From an uncultured Lachnospiraceae bacterium (lineage in GTDB: Bacteria; Bacillota; Clostridia; Lachnospirales; Lachnospiraceae), in NCBI GenBank assembly GCA_947173495.1, contig CAMWFQ010000020.1:1-64000 (forward strand): 64,000 nucleotides of DNA. The letters are read 5' to 3'. A program made the position numbers and the translations under genes. The notes under the pieces were generated by a model that did not search any database, had not been told where the DNA came from, and saw only the letters and a list, made by a program, of their open reading frames with translations. This document shows, piece after piece, positions 33,925-41,057 of this stretch (positions are counted from its first letter, which is position 1; each line of letters starts with the position of its first letter).

Positions 33925-35478
33925 TTGTCTTTTTCAACCACTATGCGTAATCCCAACAGGATTGTGACCTTTTTAAACTGCCTTCTGCCCTTTGAAGGAC
34001 AGATTCTGACCCATGAGGTGATTATGGAGATCATCCGCAGCGCCATAAGAGAAAAGCTCTATAAGCCGGTGGTAATTGGAAGAGTCCCGGTGCTGTCAGC
34101 TGTCTATAAAAGCGAGGATGAAAAATTTACGGATGAACAGTTGGATTTTATTATCATTTCCAGCCCCCAGGATCACAAGGAGGCCGGATTTGATCATGGT
34201 TGGGATTCCAGGTTTGACACTATCTTCAAGCTGCCTATGGAGTTTGGCTTTGTGCGGTATGCCATGAACGCGCCGATTCAGATATCTGTCACAGGGCATA
34301 TGCTGATCGATGCATTGAATGAGGAGGAACCAAACGAAGAAAAGATTCAGATGGTTTTTCTGAATTCCATGATGAAATATCAGAGTAACAATCCATACAG
34401 AAGAAATGCCAATGCCAATGTGCCGCTGGTATTGCTTTTGCAGGTGCTTAAGCTTCTCAAGGAGGATGGAGAAGAAAACGGGGCCGGCGTTTTCCGCCAG
34501 GAGCTGAGCCTCTTTATATGCTGGCGGGACAATGACGCGCAGGCACTGTACGAAAAGATCAAAGCGATCCGGAAGGACAGGGGATATTCCTACAGCGACG
34601 AGTATATGTATGAGATTTGTCTGGAACTTCTGGGAGCCACGCACAGACAGCGCAACAGGTTTAAAATGTCGCAGATTTGCGGGGAAGCGGTGGATGAATA
34701 TATCCGTAAGATGCGTACCACCGGTATTATTTCCCTGAGAGGAAACGGCAGATTTATCGATTACAACTCCTGGGAGACGGAGAAGATCGACTATATTCTG
34801 TCCCACTATGCCAGTTATGAGACCTTTGATTCTCAGAACCGGTACTTTGCATATATGGGTACGGTGGATGAGACCATCGTCAGGATCGTAAGCGCAGTGC
34901 CCGAGGATACTACAGATATCCGCAGGTCAACGCTGAAGAGACTTGCCGGAGAGTATTCCAGAGAGGTTATCTTTCAGGAGCTGCATAAAGTATGCCATAA
35001 AACAGCCAGCAGCGATTACATGTTCAGGTTGCTGCCGGGACCGGTGAGGCTGGAGTTTCTGACCAGCATTGCACTGCAGCAGAATTTTGAGGGGCTGGAT
35101 GTCATGCCCAACTATCCGATTGACGATGAAGGACTTCCTACCAATACTGCATCAGGGGGAAAGGCGGATATTGTATGCACGGATGGAAGATGGCAGAGTC
35201 TTGTGGAAGTGACACTGATGTGCGGCAGACACGAGCAGGTGAATAACGAGATCATTCCGATACGCCGGCATCTGCTGGCGGAGAAGGATTTAAATGAAAA
35301 TACTTTTTCCATATTTATAGCCCCCGTGATACACGAGGATACCAGGGAATCGGCTCTGTGGTACAAAAACAGGGAGAATCTGGATATTCTGACCTTCAGT
35401 GCGGATGAATTTGCGGAGAAGATCCGGGAGATGAAATCAATAGAAGAGGTGCTGAAAACAAATCAAATGTGCGGATGA
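33892..35478 (+). CDS. AlwI-family type II restriction endonuclease
   Basis: A 528-residue protein with the AlwI-family N-terminus (TTMRNPNRIVTFLNCLLPFEG) and a PD-(D/E)xK-like core near residues 420-445 (GGKADIVC ... SLVEVTLMCG, providing Asp, Glu and following residues). AlwI cuts near GGATC, an asymmetric GATC-containing site, which fits the two adenine methyltransferases at 25-27 kb. The ATG at 33892 overlaps the stop of a methyltransferase remnant; its GGGAGG is 15 bases upstream, rather far. A later Met at residue 17 lacks any ribosome site. Confidence 0.87.
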   Translation: MPGKRKAQRKPLSFSTTMRNPNRIVTFLNCLLPFEGQILTHEVIMEIIRSAIREKLYKPVVIGRVPVLSAVYKSEDEKFTDEQLDFIIISSPQDHKEAGFDHGWDSRFDTIFKLPMEFGFVRYAMNAPIQISVTGHMLIDALNEEEPNEEKIQMVFLNSMMKYQSNNPYRRNANANVPLVLLLQVLKLLKEDGEENGAGVFRQELSLFICWRDNDAQALYEKIKAIRKDRGYSYSDEYMYEICLELLGATHRQRNRFKMSQICGEAVDEYIRKMRTTGIISLRGNGRFIDYNSWETEKIDYILSHYASYETFDSQNRYFAYMGTVDETIVRIVSAVPEDTTDIRRSTLKRLAGEYSREVIFQELHKVCHKTASSDYMFRLLPGPVRLEFLTSIALQQNFEGLDVMPNYPIDDEGLPTNTASGGKADIVCTDGRWQSLVEVTLMCGRHEQVNNEIIPIRRHLLAEKDLNENTFSIFIAPVIHEDTRESALWYKNRENLDILTFSADEFAEKIREMKSIEEVLKTNQMCG

Positions 35479-35587
35479 CCTGAAGATGTGATTTTGCTCC
35501 GGAAGCCCGACAGCTGCGCAAAGGTCACAAAAAGGTGACTGGGTAATAAAAAAGTGCGTACTTGTGGAGGATAAAAAAATCAATAAA

Positions 35588-36367
35588 ATGAATCAAACAG
35601 AAAAAAGAATTTTTTTAATCAGGGAATTGCTTTCGGAGCGGCCGGAATATGCGGATATACAGATTCCGGCGGATGCCGGCGAGCAAAAGAGGCTCCTGCG
35701 TTCACTTTTGAATGTCCGTATGCCGGAGCCTGTATCAAAGGAGTTTCTGCAGTTACAGGACGAGTATTTGCAGGAGGAAACCCTACGCAAAGGGATTACG
35801 CCACTGGAAGCGCTGACACCTGAAAGGGGTAATCTTTATCTCTGGCAGGGAGATATTACAACACTCCGGTGTGACGCTATTGTCAATGCCGCGAACTCAC
35901 AGCTTCTGGGCTGCTTCTGTCCCTGTCACGGGTGCATTGACAACGCCATTCATACCTTTGCCGGCGTTCAGCTTCGTCTTGCCTGTGCTGACATTATGCG
36001 GGAACAGACCGTTGATGAAGAACCGGGTAAAGCGAAAATGACTCCTGCCTATAATCTTCCGTGCAATTATGTTTTTCACACAGTCGGCCCCATCGTCAAA
36101 GGCTCTGTGACGGAAGAAGATGAAAAACTGCTTGCCGCCTGCTATCGTTCCTGTTTGGAGCTTGCAGCGCTGCGTGGAATAAACAGCATTGCTTTCTGTT
36201 GCATTTCTACCGGAGAGTTTCATTTTCCAAACAACCGTGCAGCCGAAATTGCCATACAGACTGTAACGGAATTTATGGCACAAAAACAAAGAGAAATCAA
36301 GGTGATATTTAATGTTTTCAAAGATTTGGACTACAAAATCTACAAAAAACTGCTCCGAACAAATTAG
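35588..36367 (+). CDS. Zinc-type macrodomain ADP-ribose hydrolase (SirTM-linked)
   Basis: A 259-residue protein with an N-terminal helical extension (to about residue 75) and a macrodomain: QGDITTLRCDAIVNAANS, the Cys/His-rich GCFCPCHGCIDNAIH loop of zinc macrodomains, and STGEFHFP where many relatives have STGVFGFP. Such enzymes remove ADP-ribose added by the partner class M sirtuin, encoded next with a 56-bp overlap. The start is uncertain: ATG at 35588 has no close ribosome site, while GGAGG at 35566 is 17 bases away; a GTG at 35564 is an alternative. Confidence 0.85.
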   Translation: MNQTEKRIFLIRELLSERPEYADIQIPADAGEQKRLLRSLLNVRMPEPVSKEFLQLQDEYLQEETLRKGITPLEALTPERGNLYLWQGDITTLRCDAIVNAANSQLLGCFCPCHGCIDNAIHTFAGVQLRLACADIMREQTVDEEPGKAKMTPAYNLPCNYVFHTVGPIVKGSVTEEDEKLLAACYRSCLELAALRGINSIAFCCISTGEFHFPNNRAAEIAIQTVTEFMAQKQREIKVIFNVFKDLDYKIYKKLLRTN

Positions 36368-37178
36368 CCGCCTGAAAGAAGCAATCCAATCTGCCGACGC
36401 CGTTGTAATCGGCGCAGGCGCAGGTCTTTCCACTTCTGCGGGATTTGTTTATACGGGAGAGAGATTTCACAAGTATTTTTCGGATTTTGAAGAAAAATAC
36501 GGTTTTCACGATATGTATTCCGGCGGCTTTTATCCGTACAAAACGCAGGAGGAGTATTGGGCGTATTGGAGCCGTTATATCTGTGTCAACCGTTATATGG
36601 ATGCACCGAAGCCGGTATATCAGGAGCTTTTGAAGCTTGTAAAGGACAAAGACTATTTTGTCATTACCACCAATGTGGATCATTGTTTCCAAAAGGCGGG
36701 CTTTGACAAAAAGTGTTTGTTCTATACACAGGGAGACTACGGGCTGTTCCAGTGCAGTGTCCCCTGCGGCATAGATACCTACGACAATGAAGCGGTTATA
36801 CGGCGTATGATGGACGAACAAAGGGATATGAGAATCCCTGCGGAACTGATTCCGAAATGTCCGAAATGCGGGAAACCACTGACCATGAATCTGCGCTCGG
36901 ACGATAAATTTGTTGAGGATGAAGGATGGAGAGCCGCCTCCCAAAGATATGAAAATTTCCTGCGGACGAGGAAAAATCAGAGAATCTTATTTTTGGAGCT
37001 CGGCGTGGGCTACAATACCCCGGGTATAGTGAAATTTTCTTTCTGGAGGATGACAGAGGGGAATCCAAAGGCAACCTATGCCAGTGTCAATTTAGGAGAA
37101 GCCAGCGCACCAGCGGAAATCAGAGACTGTTCCATCTGTATCAATGCAGACATTGGGATGGTACTCGAACAATTATAA
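36312..37178 (+). CDS. Class M sirtuin (SirTM), protein ADP-ribosyltransferase-type Sir2
   Basis: A 288-residue Sir2-fold protein. NAD motifs are VVIGAGAGLSTSAGF and ITTNVDHCFQKAGF. Where deacetylase sirtuins have a catalytic His, it has Gln in YTQGDYGLFQC, the mark of class M sirtuins, which ADP-ribosylate proteins. Zinc cysteines are in CSVPC and CPKCGK. AAGGTGAT precedes the ATG inside the macrodomain gene, so the two are co-translated. In Staphylococcus and Streptococcus such pairs accompany a GcvH-like target and lipoate ligase; neither is present here, so the target is unknown. Confidence 0.87.
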   Translation: MFSKIWTTKSTKNCSEQISRLKEAIQSADAVVIGAGAGLSTSAGFVYTGERFHKYFSDFEEKYGFHDMYSGGFYPYKTQEEYWAYWSRYICVNRYMDAPKPVYQELLKLVKDKDYFVITTNVDHCFQKAGFDKKCLFYTQGDYGLFQCSVPCGIDTYDNEAVIRRMMDEQRDMRIPAELIPKCPKCGKPLTMNLRSDDKFVEDEGWRAASQRYENFLRTRKNQRILFLELGVGYNTPGIVKFSFWRMTEGNPKATYASVNLGEASAPAEIRDCSICINADIGMVLEQL

Positions 37179-37229
37179 GACAACAGAGTCAGTTACTTCG
37201 TTCATTTGTGGGTATAATAAAAATATCAG

Positions 37230-37289
37230 ATCAAATCGGGTCACGATCGGGTCACTCGATTGACACAATTTGATCCGATTTGATATAAT
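37230..37289 (+). promoter_or_regulatory. Consensus promoter with operator-like repeats for the AlbA_2 gene
   Basis: TTGACA (37260-37265), 18-bp spacer, TATAAT (37284-37289), both perfect. A perfect 10-bp inverted repeat, ATCAAATCGG (37230-37239) and CCGATTTGAT (37275-37284), brackets the promoter, and ATCGGGTCAC is directly repeated at 37235-37244 and 37246-37255. This arrangement implies tight repression, probably by the downstream winged-helix protein itself. Confidence 0.75.
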
Positions 37290-37326
37290 ATGCCCAACAA
37301 ACGAAAGTAAGTAGGGAGATGGTGTC

Positions 37327-38676
37327 ATGCTTTTTCAGGAAAGTGAAACTGTAGAACTGAAGGAAGTATTTGTAGACGATATAAAAAAAGAAATCATTGC
37401 CTTTGCCAACTGTGATGGCGGCAAACTGTATATTGGCGTTCGGGATGACGGCGTAGTGGTCGGACTTGATGATCCTGACAGCGTTTCTTTGCAGATCAGC
37501 AATATGGTAAGGGATGCTATTAAGCCTGATGTGACGATGTTTCTGCATTATAGAACAATAAAGGAAGATGAAAAAGAAATTGTTGCGGTGGATATTCAGC
37601 GCGGAACGGACCGGCCTTATTATCTTGCTAAAAAGGGGATGCGTCCAGAGGGTGTATATGTCAGACAGGGATATTCTTCTGTTCCTGCTACTGACACAGC
37701 AATCCGCCGTATGATCAAGGAGACGGATGGAGACCACTATGAGGCTATGCGTTGCTTAAATCAGGAACTTACATTTGAAACCGCAAAAAAAGAATTTGAT
37801 CTTCGGGAAGTGGAGTTTGGGCCACAGCAAATGCGCACTTTGAAGCTGACTGACCAGGATAATCTTTACAGCAACTTAGGTCTGCTTCTGTCCGATCAAT
37901 GTGTCCATACGATTAAAGTCGCTGTTTTTCAGGGAACGGATCAAACAATTTTTAAGGACCGTCGGGAATTTGCCGGGTCGCTGATGCAGCAAATGAACGA
38001 AGTCTATGATTTTATCGACTTCCGTAATCAAACCCGTGCAACAATAGAAAAATTGTTGAGAATTGATGTCAAAGACTATCCGGAAATCGCCGTCAGGGAG
38101 GCATTGCTGAATCTGCTGGTACATCGTGACTATTCCTTTAGTGCCAGTGCATTTATCAGCATCTATGCTGATCGGATTGAATTTGTCTCTATTGGCGGAT
38201 TGATGCCGGGAATTGACCTGGAAGATATTATGGCAGGTATTTCCGTATGTAGAAATCAGGATCTTGCGAATGTGTTCTACCGGTTGCACTTAATTGAGGC
38301 TTATGGTACCGGAATAGGCAAGATTATGAAAGCATACGAGAGTCTGGAAGAAAAGCCTTCGATTGAAACAACCAAAAATACCTTTAAGATTATATTGCCT
38401 AACATTAACGCAAAATATGAAATGGGAAAGGATTCCGTATCGAAAGCAGGATTGATCACAAATTCTGCTGCCGGGGCTGAAGAAAGCCTGGGCAATGAAG
38501 AAAAAGTGTTGGAATTTGCCCGGTCTCATGGTGCTGTTACAAGAAATGATGTAATCGCATTGCTTGGAGTGAGTACCTCTACTGCTTCCAGAGTCATCAG
38601 GAAAATGGTAAAAAGCAACTTGCTAAAGCAAAATGGAAAAGCAAGAAACACCAACTACACGGTTATTAAAGAATAA
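37327..38676 (+). CDS. AlbA_2/Schlafen-like ATP-binding regulator with C-terminal HTH
   Basis: A 449-residue protein of the COG2865 type. The N-terminal AlbA_2 domain (ESETVELKE ... IAFANCDGGKLYIGV) is followed by a GHKL-like ATPase region (EIAVREALLNLLVHRDYS) and a C-terminal winged helix (residues about 395-445, ALLGVSTSTASRVIRKMV). Relatives are putative DNA-binding regulators or defence-associated proteins. Its strong promoter is covered by inverted and direct repeats, so autoregulation is likely. The region lies between an intact sirtuin gene and the tail of another, which suggests insertion into a duplicated locus. Confidence 0.83.
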   Translation: MLFQESETVELKEVFVDDIKKEIIAFANCDGGKLYIGVRDDGVVVGLDDPDSVSLQISNMVRDAIKPDVTMFLHYRTIKEDEKEIVAVDIQRGTDRPYYLAKKGMRPEGVYVRQGYSSVPATDTAIRRMIKETDGDHYEAMRCLNQELTFETAKKEFDLREVEFGPQQMRTLKLTDQDNLYSNLGLLLSDQCVHTIKVAVFQGTDQTIFKDRREFAGSLMQQMNEVYDFIDFRNQTRATIEKLLRIDVKDYPEIAVREALLNLLVHRDYSFSASAFISIYADRIEFVSIGGLMPGIDLEDIMAGISVCRNQDLANVFYRLHLIEAYGTGIGKIMKAYESLEEKPSIETTKNTFKIILPNINAKYEMGKDSVSKAGLITNSAAGAEESLGNEEKVLEFARSHGAVTRNDVIALLGVSTSTASRVIRKMVKSNLLKQNGKARNTNYTVIKE

Positions 38677-38718
38677 TAGTGCTCTGTCGAAAGCTGAACA
38701 CGGGAGATTTTGCCCAAA

Positions 38719-38814
38719 ATGGTGCGTAATAAACACAATACCCCGGGGATCATCAAGTATCCCTTCTGGCAGATGACGGCGGAGAATCCGAAGGCGGGGA
38801 ATAAATTTGTATGA
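38719..38814 (+). pseudogene. C-terminal fragment of a second class M sirtuin
   Basis: The frame encodes NTPGIIKYPFWQMTAENPKA and a stop, closely matching NTPGIVKFSFWRMTEGNPKA near the end of the SirTM protein at 36312. The nucleotide sequences differ enough that it is not a recent copy. Nothing of the rest of the domain is found upstream. Confidence 0.75.
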
Positions 38815-38862
38815 GGAGAGAATTCCCATTAAGAACGGATAGAAATAAAAGCACAGAAAAAG

Positions 38863-38904
38863 CTGCGGTATTTACTGCCGCAGTTTTTTTATGCGCAGGC
38901 CCGT
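38863..38904 (+). terminator. Terminator followed by a short repeat-signature
   Basis: CTGCGG (38863-38868) and CCGCAG (38878-38883) form a stem followed by seven T residues (38884-38890). Directly after comes ATGCGCAGGCCCG, the opening signature of the dispersed structured repeat, here without its hairpins. It probably served the lost sirtuin gene. Confidence 0.75.
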
Positions 38905-38976
38905 GTAGAGGACATCAAAAGGATACAACAAGCAGGTATACTATAGTAAATACAGGAAATACGCAGGAGGCGGCAG

Positions 38977-39684
38977 ATGAGGTATCGGATTTTACTGGTG
39001 GAGGATGATGTTCAGATCCGGGAAGTGATAGAGGATTATTTTTCCGGCCGGACAGAGGACGAAGTGAGTGTTGTCAGTGCAGGGGATGTGGATGAGGGGA
39101 TGGAGAGGATCGCCGAGGGACAGTTCGATCTCGCCATTTTTGATATTATGCTGCCGGGGGCATCGGATGCGGGAGGATTTGATCTGTGCCGGGAGCTTAG
39201 AAAGGACAGCGTTGTACCGGTCATTTTCCTGACGGCAAGGGGACAGGAGGAGGACAAGCTTTACGGCTACATGTTGGGATGTGATGATTACATTGTCAAG
39301 CCGTTTTCATTGGCCCTGCTCTATGCAAAGGTAAAAGCGCTTGTGAAACGCGCCAGAGGAATGGTAGGGGGGAATGACATCCGTGTGGGAAAGATCAGGC
39401 TCATACCCGAGCAGAATCTGGCATACGCCGAGGGCCGGAAGCTGACGCTTTCTCCGAAGGAATTTGCGCTTTTGCAGTATCTTATGGAGCATCCCCGACA
39501 GGTGCTGAGCCGGGAAAAGCTTCTGATACAGGTATGGGGGTATGAGTTCGAGGGGATGGACCGGGTGGTGGACAATCATATCAGAAAACTGAGAAAAAAG
39601 CTGGGAAAATGCAGAGTACAGATCAAAACCGTCATAAAAAAGGGGTACCGGATGGAGGAGGAACAGGAGCATGAGAGAGAGTAA
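38977..39684 (+). CDS. OmpR-family response regulator
   Basis: A 235-residue regulator: receiver with acidic residues in LLVEDD, phosphoacceptor Asp56 (LAIFDIMLP) and Lys in YIVKPFS, then an OmpR winged helix with LSPKEFALLQYLMEHP and DNHIRKLRKKL. GGAGG precedes the ATG. It overlaps the following kinase gene by 14 bp. No obvious target operon lies beside it except GH3; regulation of that enzyme is possible. Confidence 0.93.
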   Translation: MRYRILLVEDDVQIREVIEDYFSGRTEDEVSVVSAGDVDEGMERIAEGQFDLAIFDIMLPGASDAGGFDLCRELRKDSVVPVIFLTARGQEEDKLYGYMLGCDDYIVKPFSLALLYAKVKALVKRARGMVGGNDIRVGKIRLIPEQNLAYAEGRKLTLSPKEFALLQYLMEHPRQVLSREKLLIQVWGYEFEGMDRVVDNHIRKLRKKLGKCRVQIKTVIKKGYRMEEEQEHERE

Positions 39685-40993
39685 GAGAAGAAAAGGACAT
39701 ATGGGCAGGAAAAGAGCCGGATTTGGAAAAATATGGGCGGAAATTACAATTCCGATTCTGCTTCTGACACTCCTGGCCATGATGATATATTTCGAAATGA
39801 TGGTGATGTATCTGCTGCTGAACCAGAAGGTGAGGGCCGGCAGCATTGCGTACGAGGAGGCTACCTTTTTAAAGGGACAGGACCTGACAGATACCGGGCA
39901 AAATTCTCGGATGCTGGATATGGAACGCTTTCAGATGGTGGCGGTGCTGTATGATGAGCAGGAAAACCTGGTTGGCGCCTCGCCCATCGGGCAATATGAT
40001 AAGCAGGAAATCCCGGCGGAGGTTTACCGGTCAATGCTGGAGAAGCTGAAGACCATGAGGATGGCAGAGAACAAAAATGAACCGGGATTTGGCGAGGTAG
40101 ATCTGACGGGCATCAGCTGTCTGTACGGGAGGGAGAGATTCTCAAATGAACAGGGGAACTTCACAATGAGATATGCCGCCGCCATCAATCCTTACGTGAA
40201 AATGAAGAAAAGCATTTATTTCGCAGGAATCGGAGTGATTCTGGCGGTGACCGGACTGGCAACAGTGATAGCCGGGCATTATTACAAAATCTACCAGGAG
40301 CAGATAAAGGCGCAGGAGTATTATCGAAAAACCTCAAACGCCCTGGCCCATGACCTGAAAACGCCTCTTATGGCCATATCCGGATATGCGGAAATTCTTC
40401 AGGAGAATATCCATACGGACAAAAGGGACTACTATGCCTGTGGCATTCTGAAGAATGTGGCAGTCATGAATTCCCTGATCGAAAATATGCTGGAGCTGGC
40501 CCGGCTGGAAAATCCCAGGCTTACTCTCATCAGAGAAAACATCGATTTATGCGAGATCAGTTCCGAACTTGCGGAGAGATTCAAAGCGGAATTATGGATC
40601 AGGGATATTGAGATTGCGGTTCAGGGAGAGGCGGCGGTATCTGCAGACAGAGCATTGATGAGCAGGGCGCTGGAAAATCTGATCGGCAATGCCGTTAAAT
40701 ACACGCCGGAACACGGAAGGATTATGATAACAGCAAAAGATGGAACCTGGCAGATCAGAAATACGGGCGTAAACATTCCGGAAGAAAAACTGAAAAGTAT
40801 ATGGGAGCCTTTTGTGAAAGGAGAGGATGCAAGAGGACAGGTGTCAGGGACAGGAATCGGGCTTACCATCGTAAAGGAAATTCTGGATCTGCATGCTTTC
40901 GCTTACAGGATGGGAAATGATGGAGAAGATGTGAAGGCAGAGATTATGTTTGCACACCGACAGAAGGCGGCTAAGCGAGGATTCTGTTCTTGA
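39671..40993 (+). CDS. Sensor histidine kinase (HisKA/HATPase)
   Basis: A 440-residue membrane kinase with transmembrane segments near residues 20-48 and 175-200 around an extracytoplasmic sensor of about 125 residues. The H-box is ALAHDLKTPLMAISGYAEI, the N-box RALENLIGNAVKYT, and the G-box GTGIGLTIVKEI. GAGGAGGAACAGGAG precedes the start. It is the partner of the OmpR regulator. The stimulus is unknown. Confidence 0.92.
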   Translation: MRESKRRKGHMGRKRAGFGKIWAEITIPILLLTLLAMMIYFEMMVMYLLLNQKVRAGSIAYEEATFLKGQDLTDTGQNSRMLDMERFQMVAVLYDEQENLVGASPIGQYDKQEIPAEVYRSMLEKLKTMRMAENKNEPGFGEVDLTGISCLYGRERFSNEQGNFTMRYAAAINPYVKMKKSIYFAGIGVILAVTGLATVIAGHYYKIYQEQIKAQEYYRKTSNALAHDLKTPLMAISGYAEILQENIHTDKRDYYACGILKNVAVMNSLIENMLELARLENPRLTLIRENIDLCEISSELAERFKAELWIRDIEIAVQGEAAVSADRALMSRALENLIGNAVKYTPEHGRIMITAKDGTWQIRNTGVNIPEEKLKSIWEPFVKGEDARGQVSGTGIGLTIVKEILDLHAFAYRMGNDGEDVKAEIMFAHRQKAAKRGFCS

Positions 40994-41057
40994 AGGATAA
41001 AAATATTCGTGCTATCATCAAAGCAAAGAATCGGACGGAACAGGAGGTTTTTGCAAA

